DNA of 64,000 nucleotides. Source: Paractinoplanes rishiriensis. Lineage in GTDB: Bacteria; Actinomycetota; Actinomycetes; Mycobacteriales; Micromonosporaceae. Below the pieces are notes generated by a model. That model searched no databases. It was not told the origin of the DNA and saw nothing but the letters and a program-made list of their open reading frames with translations. Location of the stretch: the NCBI RefSeq assembly GCF_016862375.1, contig NZ_BOMV01000083.1, forward strand, positions 62,001 to 126,000, written 5' to 3'. This document shows, piece after piece, positions 24,336 to 33,655 of this stretch; within the stretch, counting starts at the first letter, position 1; every line of letters starts with the position of its first letter. Position numbers and translations under genes: made by a program.

Positions 24336-26651
24336 TTATCCGAGCGCGCGCCGGACCGCGGCGGCATCCGGCAGATCCAGCAGATCGAGAACGGCGTTCC
24401 GGTCCGTTCCGGCTCCGCGCACCGCCTCTTTCACGGCCGGGATCAAAAGCGGAGAAACACTGAGTTCCCGTACGCCCAAGGCCGTGAGCAGAGGCACCGC
24501 CCGTTCATCCGCCGCGAGTTCGCCGCAGACCGCAACATTCCGCGAGGCGCGACAAACCGCATCGACGAGCCGCAGCACCCCCGGATCGCACCCGTCGGCG
24601 AGCGGGGTCAGCGCCGGATTGCCCCGCTCGGCCGCCATGGCGTACTGAATCAGGTCGTTGGTGCCGATGCTGAGGAAATCGACGTACGGCGCAAAGGCCG
24701 CGGCCTTGAGGGCGACCGCCGGCACCTCCACCATGATGCCGACCCGCAGCCCCGCCGGACCTCCCCGCCCGTCGCGCGCGATCGCCGCGTCGAGCAGCGC
24801 CCGCGCCCGGATCACCTCGTCGACCGCGCTCACCATCGGGAACATCACGCTGACCGGAAACTCGCGCGCCACCCGGACAATTGCCAGCAGTTGGTCGGCG
24901 AGCAGTTCCGGATGCGCCAGGGAGTGCCGGATGCCGCGCACGCCCAGAAAGGGGTTGGCCTCCGCGGCGCGCGGCAGGTAGGGAAGCGGCTTGTCGCCAC
25001 CCACGTCGAGCGTGCGCAGGGTGACGCGACGCCCGCCCAGCGCATTTCCGATTTCCCGGTACGCGGCTTCCTGCGCATCCACGCCGGGCCGGGCATCCAG
25101 AAAAAGAAACTCGGTACGCACGAGCCCCGCCAGGTCCGCACCGTTCGCCGCGGCGGCCCGCGCGTCCGCGACCGACCCGAGGTTCGCACCCACCACGATG
25201 GACACGCCGTCGCGCGTGACGGCCTCTTCGAAGGTGACGACCCGCCGCCGCACCCGCCGGCGAAACGATTCCAGCACCGCGTCGGACGGCTCCACCACGA
25301 TTTCCCCGCTGCCGCCGTCGAACGCCAGCGGCTGACCGTCCGGGATTTCGAGAACGGCCGGCCCGAGCCCCACGATGGCGGGAATCCCCCGCCCCCGGAC
25401 CAGAATCGCCGCGTGCGAGGTCGGACTCCCGCCGGCCAGCAGCACCCCCGCGGCGTCCAGGGTGGCCGCTTCGGCCGGGGTGAGATCGGCGGCGATCAGA
25501 ATCCCGTCGACCGGCGCCGGCGCCGGCTCGGTGCCGCCGAGCAGCACGTGCAGCACCTGGTCGGCGACCGCGCGGACGTCGGCGGCCCGCCCGTTGAGGT
25601 ACGCGTCCGGCAGCGCCGCGAACTCGCCGGCGAGCCGCTCCATCGCCGCGGCCCAGGCGCGGGGCGCACCGGCTCCGTCGTCCACCCGGGCCCGCACGTC
25701 GGCCAGCAGGTCGGCGTCCTCGAGTAACAACAGGTGCGCGTCGAAGACCGGCGACGCGGCGCGCAGGCCGGTCAGCTGCTGACGCACGGTGGCCAGCGCG
25801 GCCTCCAGCCGGCACCACTCCTCGCCGGCCGCGCCGGGCCGGACGTCGGGAAGCTCGGACCGCACCCGGTCGTGGCGCCGCGCCGGTCCGACAGCGATGC
25901 CGGGCGAAATGGGCACGGCACCGGCGGCCGGGGGCGCCTCGGACTCCGGTGCGTCGTCGAACGCCCGGGCGGCCAGCGCCAGCACCGCCTCCACCGCCGG
26001 CCGGGCCTGCGGACCGGACGCGCGCACCTCGATCTCGTGACCGCGCAGCGCGCCCAGGGTCGCCACCCGGGACAGGCTGGCCGCCGGCACCCACGGCGAG
26101 CCGGTGGTGCGGTTGCGCAGCTCCACCCCGGCGTCGAAGGAACGCGCCACGGTGACCAGCCGGGCCGCCGGACGGGCGTGCAGGCCGTGCGGGTTGGTGA
26201 CGGTGAGCACCGCGTCTGCCTCCCGCCGGGACTGCGGCTCGGGGCCTGGCGGCGTACCGAAATGGCTTTGTTTGCCGGCCAGGGCGTCCAGCGCCTCCGC
26301 CGCCACCTCGTCGCGGGCGGCGCCGCCGGCGGCGGCCACCGCGGCTGCCACCAGGCCCTCCACCAGCGGCGCGGGGCACAGCAGCACCCGGTCCCGCAGC
26401 GCCTCGTCGGGGAGGAGTTCCAGGGCCAGCTCGGCCGACAGCACGGCACTGCCCAGGTCCATCAGCAGCACCACGCCGTCGCCCCGGTCGGCGGCGGTGA
26501 CCGCGGACGCGATGGCTGTCGCGTCGGTGCCGAAGGTGTCCTCGTCCAGGCCCGCGGCCACCTCGATCGGGACCGCGGCCATCTCGGTGGCCAGGGCCAC
26601 CGCGGCGCGGGCCAGCGCGTGGCTGTGGCTGACCACGACCAGGCCGACCAA
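24336..26651 (-). CDS. dhaM: PTS-dependent dihydroxyacetone kinase phosphotransferase subunit (EIIA-HPr-EI fusion)
   Basis: A 771-residue multiphosphoryl protein. An N-terminal mannose-type EIIA domain starts VVVSHSHALA (active His9). A central HPr domain has NPHGLHARPAARLV. An enzyme-I-like domain follows, with GGSPTSHAAIL (phospho-His), a LRTLDVGGDKPLPY strand and GIMVEVPAVAL near the end. It passes phosphate from PEP to DhaL-bound ADP. Enzyme I appears nearly complete, so this protein may not need the general PTS. The start is TTG at 26651, three bases after the dhaL stop, giving the family's MVGLVVVSHS. Confidence 0.92.
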   Translation of the reverse strand: MVGLVVVSHSHALARAAVALATEMAAVPIEVAAGLDEDTFGTDATAIASAVTAADRGDGVVLLMDLGSAVLSAELALELLPDEALRDRVLLCPAPLVEGLVAAAVAAAGGAARDEVAAEALDALAGKQSHFGTPPGPEPQSRREADAVLTVTNPHGLHARPAARLVTVARSFDAGVELRNRTTGSPWVPAASLSRVATLGALRGHEIEVRASGPQARPAVEAVLALAARAFDDAPESEAPPAAGAVPISPGIAVGPARRHDRVRSELPDVRPGAAGEEWCRLEAALATVRQQLTGLRAASPVFDAHLLLLEDADLLADVRARVDDGAGAPRAWAAAMERLAGEFAALPDAYLNGRAADVRAVADQVLHVLLGGTEPAPAPVDGILIAADLTPAEAATLDAAGVLLAGGSPTSHAAILVRGRGIPAIVGLGPAVLEIPDGQPLAFDGGSGEIVVEPSDAVLESFRRRVRRRVVTFEEAVTRDGVSIVVGANLGSVADARAAAANGADLAGLVRTEFLFLDARPGVDAQEAAYREIGNALGGRRVTLRTLDVGGDKPLPYLPRAAEANPFLGVRGIRHSLAHPELLADQLLAIVRVAREFPVSVMFPMVSAVDEVIRARALLDAAIARDGRGGPAGLRVGIMVEVPAVALKAAAFAPYVDFLSIGTNDLIQYAMAAERGNPALTPLADGCDPGVLRLVDAVCRASRNVAVCGELAADERAVPLLTALGVRELSVSPLLIPAVKEAVRGAGTDRNAVLDLLDLPDAAAVRRALG

Positions 26652-26654
26652 GGG

Positions 26655-27287
26655 TCACGCCTCGCCGGGCAGCGCCGTGGCCGCGGCGGCCAGCAGCAGT
26701 GTCACCGAGGCGGCACCGGGATCCTCGTGGCCGGCGCTGCGTTCGCCCAGGTAGCTGGCGCGGCCCTTGCGGGCGACCAGCGGGGCGGTGGCGGCGCGGC
26801 CCTGCTCGGCGGCGCGCACCGCCTCCTGGAGCGCGCCGGCCAGGAACTGGCCGGCGGCCAGTTGGGCGTCCAGCGCGTCGACCGCCGGTTGCAGTGCGTC
26901 GACCATGGTCTTGTCGCCGGGGGCGGCCTTACCGCGGGCCACCACGCCGTCCAGCGCCGCGCGCAGCGCCTTGGCGAAGGCGGGCGCGTCCACCGACTGC
27001 TCCTCGCCCAGCGCGGTGGACATCCGCAGGAACGCGGTGCCGTACAGCGGGCCGCTCGCGCCGCCGACCGTGCTGACCAGGGTCATGCCGGTGCGCTTGA
27101 GGACCGCGGCGGGCGTGTCGAACTCCTCGGCGTCGAGGACCTTGACCACCGCCTGCATGCCCCGGTCCAGGTTGGTGCCGTGGTCGGCGTCACCGATGGC
27201 CGCGTCGAGTGCGGTGAGCAGGTCTTTGTTGGCGGCCACCAGGCGGGCGAACTCGCGCAGCCAGGCGGCCAGCTCGGGGCCACCCAT
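26655..27287 (-). CDS. dhaL: Dihydroxyacetone kinase ADP-binding subunit
   Basis: A 210-residue all-helical subunit that holds Mg-ADP as a cofactor, is rephosphorylated by DhaM, and passes phosphate to dihydroxyacetone on DhaK. The metal-binding loop IGDADHGTN (about residues 31-39) and the later GGASGPLYGTAF and DPGAASV motifs are intact. Its ATG overlaps the dhaK stop as ATGA, so translation is coupled. Confidence 0.95.
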   Translation of the reverse strand: MGGPELAAWLREFARLVAANKDLLTALDAAIGDADHGTNLDRGMQAVVKVLDAEEFDTPAAVLKRTGMTLVSTVGGASGPLYGTAFLRMSTALGEEQSVDAPAFAKALRAALDGVVARGKAAPGDKTMVDALQPAVDALDAQLAAGQFLAGALQEAVRAAEQGRAATAPLVARKGRASYLGERSAGHEDPGAASVTLLLAAAATALPGEA

Positions 27288-28273
27288 CAGGCGCCCCAGC
27301 GCAGTGCGGGCGTACGTACCGGCGCGTCCCACAGGCTCAGGATCTCGTCGTCGGCGCGCAGCAGGGTGACCGAGCATCCGGCCATGTCGAGGCTGGTGAT
27401 GTACGGGCCGACCAGCGCGCGGGCCACCGCGACGCCGGCCTTCTCCAGGATGGCGGCGACCTCGTTGAACATCACGTAGAGCTCGATCAACGGGGTGGCG
27501 CCCATGCCGTTGACGAACGCGATCACGCCGCCGCCGGTGAAGTCGAGGTCGGCCAGGATGGGCGTCACCAGCATCTCGGCGACCTCGGCGGCGGGAGCCA
27601 GCGGGACCCGGCGGCGGCCCGGTTCGCCGTGGATGCCGATGCCCAGTTCCATCTCGCCGCCGGGCAGGTCGAAGGTGGGGCGGCCGGCGGCGGGAACCGT
27701 GCACGAGGTGAGCGCCACGCCCATGCTGCGGCCGTTCTCGTTGACCCTGCGGGCCACGGCGGCGACCTCGGTGAGCGGGCGGCCCTGGTCGGCGGCGGCA
27801 CCGGTGATCTTTTCCAGCAGGACGGTCACGCCCACGCCCCGGCGGCCGGCGGTGTAGAGGCTGTCCTGCACGGCCACGTCGTCGTCGACCACCACCGCGA
27901 CCACCTCGGTCTCGGCGAGCTCGGCGGCCATCTCGAAGTTCATCACGTCGCCGGTGTAGTTCTTCACGATGTGCAGCACGCCGGCGCCGCCGTCGACGGC
28001 CCGGGTGGCGGCCACCATCTGGTCGGGCACCGGGGACGTGAAGATCTCGCCGGCGCAGGCCGCGTCGAGCATGCCGGGGCCGACGAAACCGGCGTGCAGC
28101 GGCTCGTGGCCGGAACCGCCGCCGGAGACCAGCCCGACCTTGCCACGCACCGGGGCGTCGCCGCGCACCACCAGGCGTTGCTCGTGGTCGACGCGCAGGT
28201 CGGGATGGGCGGCCGCGATGCCGCGCAGCGCGTCGGCCACCACGCCGGCCGGGTCGTTGATGAGCTTGTTCAT
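27287..28273 (-). CDS. dhaK: Dihydroxyacetone kinase substrate-binding subunit
   Basis: A 328-residue subunit that binds dihydroxyacetone as a covalent hemiaminal to His215 (in [12 protein letters not shown]). The phosphate/substrate loop [10 protein letters not shown] (51-60) and the [14 protein letters not shown] segment are typical. Product DHAP would enter glycolysis. It is the first gene of a dhaKLM operon; GGAGG lies six bases before the ATG at 28273. No dhaR-type regulator is adjacent, although the general layout is standard. Confidence 0.95.
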   Translation of the reverse strand: MNKLINDPAGVVADALRGIAAAHPDLRVDHEQRLVVRGDAPVRGKVGLVSGGGSGHEPLHAGFVGPGMLDAACAGEIFTSPVPDQMVAATRAVDGGAGVLHIVKNYTGDVMNFEMAAELAETEVVAVVVDDDVAVQDSLYTAGRRGVGVTVLLEKITGAAADQGRPLTEVAAVARRVNENGRSMGVALTSCTVPAAGRPTFDLPGGEMELGIGIHGEPGRRRVPLAPAAEVAEMLVTPILADLDFTGGGVIAFVNGMGATPLIELYVMFNEVAAILEKAGVAVARALVGPYITSLDMAGCSVTLLRADDEILSLWDAPVRTPALRWGA

Positions 28274-28634
28274 CGGCGCCTCCTCGCGCTGGCACGGCCT
28301 ACGGACAACCTACGCCGGGGAGAGCGGGCGTTCCGGGCGGACGCCGCGCGTTCAGCAAGATTTCCGACATCGACCGGGCTGACCTGCGGAGGTAGCGTGA
28401 GAGGCGAACCACCCCGCTGGCCGCCATCCAGCGGTTTGCCGAAACGGGCCGTCGCCGCACCCTGCCGGCGGCGGCCCGCGGCACGTCGAGCGCGAATGCG
28501 TCTCGGGTTGACAACATCGATGGTCAGCCGACTTAATGGTCCCGCCATCGAGCGAGGGGCGGTCGACCTCGCGCGTCCAGATGCGGGGGAAAAGTGCATT
28601 CCGACGAGCCATGCCCAGGTCCGGGTGATGCGGC
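28274..28634. other. Divergent intergenic region between dhaK and the polysaccharide cluster
   Basis: The 361 bases hold no supported gene. The left end carries the dhaK ribosome-binding site. The clearest feature is a -35/-10 pair at 28508-28537 reading toward the glycosyltransferase genes. Confidence 0.5.
28508..28537 (+). promoter_or_regulatory. Candidate promoter of the exopolysaccharide operon
   Basis: A consensus -35 TTGACA (28508-28513) is followed after 18 bases by CTTAAT (28532-28537), a 4-of-6 match to the -10. It lies about 100 bases before the first glycosyltransferase GTG and would leave a 5' leader of about 90 bases. Confidence 0.5.
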
Positions 28635-29762
28635 GTGACCCTCGATTCCACTGCACAGCTTCCCCGGCTGCCGTTGCTGGCCGACCGCAAGGTCGCCATG
28701 GTGCACGAGTGGTTCGGTGCCACCGGCGGGTCCGAGGCGGTCTTCCTGGCCATCGCTGACCTGCTCCCGCACGCCGAGCGCCTGGTGCTCTGGGCCGACG
28801 AGGGGGTGCCCACCGAGCAGTTGCGGCTGAGCCAGTCCTGGATGTCGCGGACACCGCTGAAGCAGAGCAAGGCGCTGGCGCTGCCGGCCATGCCGCTGGT
28901 GTGGCGCACGCTGACCAACCGCAAGTTCGATGTGGTCATCTCGTCCAGCCACGCCTTCGCGCACACCGTCAAGCTGGGTGATCCCGCGCACACCCGGCAC
29001 CTCAGCTACATCCACTCCCCCGCGCGCTATGTCTGGAGCCCCGACTTCGACGGCCGCGGCTCGCACCCGGCGCTCAAGGTGCCGCGCAAGATGCTCCAGG
29101 CGGCCGACCTGCGGCTCAGCCGCCACGTGCACGCGTACGCCGCCAACTCGCGCGAGGTGCAGGGCCGGATCAAGCGGTTCTGGAACCGCGACTCCGTGGT
29201 GGTCAACCCGCCGGTCGACACGGCGTACTTCGGCAACGCCCCGCAGGCTGATCAGTATCAGTCGCGGGACTACCTGCTGGGCATCGGGCGCTGGATCCCG
29301 TACAAGAACTTCGATCTGATCGTTGAGATCGCCGACGCGGCCGGTCTGCCGCTGGTCATCGCCGGGTCCGGGCCCGAGGAGGAGCGGCTCCGCAAGCTAG
29401 CCGCCACCAAGCAGGTTCACATTCATTTCGAGGTACGCCCGGAACGCGACCGCCTGCGCCAGTTGTACTGGGGCGCGCGTGCCCTGCTGTTCCCCGCGCA
29501 CGAGGACTTCGGCATCATCCCGGTCGAGGCGCAGGCGTGCGGCACCCCGGTGCTCGGCCTGCGCCGCGGCGGCCTGCTGGAAACGGTCGTCGACGGCGAG
29601 ACCGGCTTCCTGCTGGACGGCCTCGACCCGGCACCGTACGCGGCCGCGCTGCACCGTCTCGGCGAGCTGTCCCGGTACCGCATCCAGCAGCACGCCGGCG
29701 GGTTCTCCGCCGACCGGTTCGCCGACCGGATCGCGCGCTGGATCGACCATGCCGCCCGCTGA
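28635..29762 (+). CDS. Group 1 (GT4-type) glycosyltransferase
   Basis: A 375-residue GT-B fold transferase. The N-terminal acceptor domain starts VAMVHEWFGATGGSEAVFL and includes YIHSPARYVWSPDFDG. The C-terminal donor domain has IGRWIPYKNFDLIVEIA, and the nucleotide-sugar E-x7-E motif lies in PAHEDFGIIPVEAQACGTP. It should add a sugar to a lipid-linked exopolysaccharide precursor on the inner face of the membrane. It is the first gene of a tightly packed run; the next gene overlaps its end by 14 bases. The GTG at 28635 is used. Confidence 0.9.
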   Translation: MTLDSTAQLPRLPLLADRKVAMVHEWFGATGGSEAVFLAIADLLPHAERLVLWADEGVPTEQLRLSQSWMSRTPLKQSKALALPAMPLVWRTLTNRKFDVVISSSHAFAHTVKLGDPAHTRHLSYIHSPARYVWSPDFDGRGSHPALKVPRKMLQAADLRLSRHVHAYAANSREVQGRIKRFWNRDSVVVNPPVDTAYFGNAPQADQYQSRDYLLGIGRWIPYKNFDLIVEIADAAGLPLVIAGSGPEEERLRKLAATKQVHIHFEVRPERDRLRQLYWGARALLFPAHEDFGIIPVEAQACGTPVLGLRRGGLLETVVDGETGFLLDGLDPAPYAAALHRLGELSRYRIQQHAGGFSADRFADRIARWIDHAAR

Positions 29763-30849
29763 GCCGGTGCGCACCGTCGTCGACTGCAGCGGCGTCGGTG
29801 CCGGCGGCATCACCCGGGTCCTCACCGAACTGGTCCGGTACTGGCCCGCCGGCGACCCGCTGCGGATCGTCGCGGCGCCGGGCGGCTGGACCCCGCCGGA
29901 CGACCGCCGCGCCGAGGTCACCGTGGTGAGCACCCAGGACGGCGGCCGGGTCGGCACCATCGCGTCCGCCACCGAGGCGCTGCGCCGGGCCACCGGCCGC
30001 GGCGCCGAGGGCAGCCGGGTGCTGTCGCTGAGCCCGTCGCTGGCCATCCGTGGCAGCCGGCTGCCGGTCACCACGATGGTCCACGACCTGGCGTTCAAGC
30101 TGTGGCCGCACGACCTGCCGGCCGCCGTGAAGCAGTACCGGCGGCTCAGCTACGGCACCGCGATCGGGCGCTCCGAGCAGCTGATCTGCGTGAGCCACCG
30201 CACCCGCCACGACCTGCTCGGCATCTACCACGTGCCGTACGAGCGGACCGCGGTGTGGCACCCGGGCAGCGACCTGAGCGTCGAGGCGGGTGCGCTGCCC
30301 GCGGCGCTGTCGACCATCCGGTACCAGGGCGGCCGTTACCTGGTGGTCGCCGGGCACGCCCCGCACAAGGGTGTCGAGCTGGCGATCGAGGCGTTGACCG
30401 AGCTGAGCTCGTACCACCTCGTGGTTTTGACCGGTGGCCAACCGGCCGAGGAGTTCCGTCAGGTGGCGGCCGCATCCCCGGCGGCGCAGCGGGTCGTCTT
30501 CCTGGACCGCCTCGGCGACGCCGAGTACGCGGCCACCGTGGCCGGCGCCGCCGCCTTCCTGATGCCCAGCCACTTCGAGGGGTACGGCCTGCCCGCCGCC
30601 GAGGCGCTACGGTTGGGCACACCCACCGTCATCTCGCCGGATCCGGCGCTGCTCGAAGCCACCGGCGGCGCGGCGGTACGGATGACCAGCTGGACGGGCG
30701 ACGCCATGGTGCGCGCCCTGCGTGAGGTGGAGAGCGGCCGGCTACCGGCCGCCACCGCCGAGCTGGGCGGGCGCTCGTGGCAGGAGGCGACCGGCCATCT
30801 GGTCGCGCTGCTCGACGCCGCCGCGGCACACCCCGCCCCGGCGCAGTAG
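29749..30849 (+). CDS. Glycosyltransferase (GT4-type)
   Basis: A 366-residue GT-B enzyme. The N-domain begins RTVVDCSGVGAGGITRVLTE, and MVHDLAFKLWPHDLP and QLICVSHRTRHDLL are typical of mannosyl/rhamnosyl-type transferases. The donor site is MPSHFEGYGLPAAEALRLGT near residue 270. It starts at ATG 29749 inside the previous gene. It probably extends the same polysaccharide repeat unit; the sugar cannot be assigned. Confidence 0.88.
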   Translation: MPPAEPVRTVVDCSGVGAGGITRVLTELVRYWPAGDPLRIVAAPGGWTPPDDRRAEVTVVSTQDGGRVGTIASATEALRRATGRGAEGSRVLSLSPSLAIRGSRLPVTTMVHDLAFKLWPHDLPAAVKQYRRLSYGTAIGRSEQLICVSHRTRHDLLGIYHVPYERTAVWHPGSDLSVEAGALPAALSTIRYQGGRYLVVAGHAPHKGVELAIEALTELSSYHLVVLTGGQPAEEFRQVAAASPAAQRVVFLDRLGDAEYAATVAGAAAFLMPSHFEGYGLPAAEALRLGTPTVISPDPALLEATGGAAVRMTSWTGDAMVRALREVESGRLPAATAELGGRSWQEATGHLVALLDAAAAHPAPAQ

Positions 30850-30860
30850 GGAGACTCGTC

Positions 30861-32027
30861 GTGCGAATCGCCATGGTGCACTCGTCCTTCGCCATCCGGG
30901 GCGGCGCCGAGCGCTACGTGCGGGACCTGAGTGCGGGACTGGCCGCCCGCGGCCACGACGTGCGCGTCTTCAGCCGGCCGTCCGAACACGACGACCCCGG
31001 TGACCAGCCGGTGGCACAGCGGCTGAGCGACCGGGTCGGCGGCCGCTCGGGCCCGTTGCGCAAGGTGCTCAACCACCTCGGCGACATGGCCGACCCCACC
31101 GGGCTGGCGCTGGCCGACCTCGAAGCGTTCGCGCCCGACGTGGTGCACGTGCACAACTGGCAGGGCCTGGGCATACGCCCGGTGCGCCGGCTCGCCGCCG
31201 CCTACCCGACCTGTCATTCGGTGCACGACTTCGCGGTGGCCGACCCGGGCAACGCGCTGGGCAACCGCGGCCGGGCCAAGGCACTGGACGCGATGCTGGC
31301 CGCCCGGTCCGCCCTGCTGGTGCGCGAGCTGCGCGGGATCACGCTGCTGTTCCCGTCCGAGCGGACGAGGCGGACGCTGCTGCAGCACGTGCCCGCCGCG
31401 GCCGGCCTCCCGCAGCGGGTCGTGCTGCTGTCCACGCCGGTGCCGGCGGAGCGGCGTGCGCTGCCCCCGGGCGCCCGGGACACGTTCCTCTACATGGGCG
31501 CCCTCAGCCCGCACAAGGGCGTCGGCGACCTGTTGGACGCGTGGACGACGAGCGATCTGCGGCACCGGGGCACGCTGCTGTTCGGTGGCGACGGCCCGAT
31601 GCGCGCCGAGGTGGAGGCGGCCGCCGCCGCGCACCCGTCGGTCCACTACCTCGGTTACCTCGACGAAGCGGGCAAGACGGACGCGCTGCGCCGCGCCGGC
31701 TGGCTGCTCTTCCCCAGCCGGTGGCCCGAGACGTACGGGCTCGTGTGCGCCGAGGCGCTGATCGCCGGCCGGCCCGTGCTGGCCAGCCGGATCGCCGAGC
31801 CGGTGATGGCCGCTCCCGGCTCCTGTCTGCTGTTCGACTCCCCGCAGGACCTGCGCGAGCGACTCGAGCAGGCCGCGCAGCTGCCCCCCGCCGAGTACGC
31901 CGGCCTGACCGCCTCGGCGCTGGCCGACGGCGCCCGCCTGGACTGGGACACCCACGTCGAGGCGATCGTGGCCAGCTACGAGTCGGTGCGTGCGGACCGG
32001 CGCGTGCCCGAGACCGGCCACCGATGA
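30861..32027 (+). CDS. Glycosyltransferase (GT4-type)
   Basis: A 388-residue GT-B enzyme starting RIAMVHSSFAIRGGAERYVR. DVVHVHNWQGLG lies in the acceptor domain, MGALSPHKGVGDLLDAW opens the donor domain, and the catalytic E-x7-E region is PSRWPETYGLVCAEALIAGR. The GTG at 30861 has AGGGAG eight bases upstream. Its stop overlaps the start of the next membrane protein. This is the third transferase of the cluster. Confidence 0.9.
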   Translation: MRIAMVHSSFAIRGGAERYVRDLSAGLAARGHDVRVFSRPSEHDDPGDQPVAQRLSDRVGGRSGPLRKVLNHLGDMADPTGLALADLEAFAPDVVHVHNWQGLGIRPVRRLAAAYPTCHSVHDFAVADPGNALGNRGRAKALDAMLAARSALLVRELRGITLLFPSERTRRTLLQHVPAAAGLPQRVVLLSTPVPAERRALPPGARDTFLYMGALSPHKGVGDLLDAWTTSDLRHRGTLLFGGDGPMRAEVEAAAAAHPSVHYLGYLDEAGKTDALRRAGWLLFPSRWPETYGLVCAEALIAGRPVLASRIAEPVMAAPGSCLLFDSPQDLRERLEQAAQLPPAEYAGLTASALADGARLDWDTHVEAIVASYESVRADRRVPETGHR

Positions 32028-33655
32028 CCGAGTTTCTCCGCTCCCCCTCGGTCCGCGGCTGGTGGCAGCAGCGACCACCGGCCGGCCGCCGGAACCTGCT
32101 CATCGTCGCGGTGACGCTGGCGCTCGCCGCCGAGGCGGCCTGCCTGTTGACCGGGGCACACCCGGCCCTGCCGCTGGTGGCCGGCTTCCTGGTCTTCGTC
32201 TCGCTCCGGCCCTTCCCCGGCGTGGTCTACGCGGCGACCGTCTTCTACGCCCCGCTCGGACTGTGGATGCTCGGCGTCCAGAGACTGTTCGCCGATGCCT
32301 TCGGCGGCCGGGACTACGTGCTGAGCCTGTCCGCCTCGGCGGTCGTCTGTGTGCTGCTGCTGGTGACCATGATCCGCCGGCCGCCGTCCCGGCGGCAGGT
32401 CGCGGCCGGCGCCGGGGTCGTCGTCCTGGCGGCGGTCTGGGTGCTGATCGGGGTGCTCCAGCAGGACATCCCGCAGACCCTGGTGGGCGCCCGGCTCACC
32501 GCCATCCCGGTGATTCTGCTGCTGGTGGTTCTCGGGCTGACCGCCCGCGAGCTGCACCTGCTGATCACCGTCACGGCCGGCCTGGTGATCGCGAACGCGG
32601 TGGCCGCGGTGGCCGAGTACGTCATCGGGCCGGCCCGGCTGATCGAGTTCGGCTTCGAACCGGACCGGGCGATCCGGTACATCGGGACGACGTTCCGGGC
32701 GCCCGGCCTCACCGAGGTCAACGCGGAGCTGGGCCTGCTCTGCGGCGCGTACCTGCTCGGCTACGCCGCCCTGTGGCTGGTGCGCGACCTGCGACCGAAC
32801 CGGGTGTGGTGGCACGCCGGAGCCGGCGCCGCCGCCGTCGGCCTGGCGCTGAGCACCAGCCGCACCGGTGCGCTGCTGCTGGCCGGCGGCATGGTAGCGG
32901 CCATCGTGCTCAACCGCGGCGGCGGACCGGCTGCCCGCAAGCGGGCCCGGTGGATCGGCGTGGCCGTCGTGGCCTGCGTGACCGCCGGCTTCGCCGCGGT
33001 CGGCGCCACCGGCGCCAGCAGCACCTTCGAACGGCTTCAGGTCTGGGGTGACCTGCTGCGGTCCGGTGCGCCGTGGTACGGCCGCGGCGTGGGCTCGGTC
33101 GGCGCCGCCACCACCTCGCGGGCCTCCAGTTCACCGCAGGTCTTCGTGGACAACTACTTCGTGAGCATCGCCCTCCAGTTCGGCGTGCCGGTGCTGGTGG
33201 CCGTGATCGCGCTGCTCGTCTGGGCCCTGGTCCGGCTGACCCGCGGCTCCCGGCTGCATCCGGAATACGCCGTCCATCTGGCCGTGCTCGCCGGGCTGTC
33301 GGCCGGTTGCCTGATGATCGAGGTGTGGGAGTACGCGAACGCGATGCTCTGCCTGGTCACGTTCGTCGCCTATGCGGCGCGGGCGATGCCGCCGCCACCC
33401 GATCCTCCACCGCCAGTCGAGCCCGCGGCCCAACCTGCTGCCCAGCCTGCTGCCCAGCCCGCGGCCCAGCCCGCGGCCCAACCTGCGGCCTGGCAGGATC
33501 CGGCCGAGACGGCGCGGCTCCATCTCGACCCGGCCGAGACCGTCGTGATGCGACAGCCGTCCGCCGACGAGACGGTCATCCTGGACAAAGTCGACGACAC
33601 GGTCATCCTGCACCACCCCGTCGTGCCCGAGAACCCGGAGCGCCGCCGCCGATGA
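32024..33655 (+). CDS. O-antigen ligase/polymerase-like membrane protein (Wzy/WaaL type)
   Basis: A 543-residue protein with about eleven membrane helices up to residue 455. The large outer loop carries RAPGLTEVNAELG and STSRTGALLLAG, plus RLQVWGDLLRSGAPWYGRGV. These match the O-antigen ligase/polymerase family, which joins lipid-linked repeat units outside the membrane. The tail is a cytoplasmic Pro/Ala/Gln segment made of 12-base repeats encoding PAAQ (about 33420-33490), followed by an acidic end. ATGA overlaps couple it to the genes on both sides. Confidence 0.85.
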   Translation: MTEFLRSPSVRGWWQQRPPAGRRNLLIVAVTLALAAEAACLLTGAHPALPLVAGFLVFVSLRPFPGVVYAATVFYAPLGLWMLGVQRLFADAFGGRDYVLSLSASAVVCVLLLVTMIRRPPSRRQVAAGAGVVVLAAVWVLIGVLQQDIPQTLVGARLTAIPVILLLVVLGLTARELHLLITVTAGLVIANAVAAVAEYVIGPARLIEFGFEPDRAIRYIGTTFRAPGLTEVNAELGLLCGAYLLGYAALWLVRDLRPNRVWWHAGAGAAAVGLALSTSRTGALLLAGGMVAAIVLNRGGGPAARKRARWIGVAVVACVTAGFAAVGATGASSTFERLQVWGDLLRSGAPWYGRGVGSVGAATTSRASSSPQVFVDNYFVSIALQFGVPVLVAVIALLVWALVRLTRGSRLHPEYAVHLAVLAGLSAGCLMIEVWEYANAMLCLVTFVAYAARAMPPPPDPPPPVEPAAQPAAQPAAQPAAQPAAQPAAWQDPAETARLHLDPAETVVMRQPSADETVILDKVDDTVILHHPVVPENPERRRR

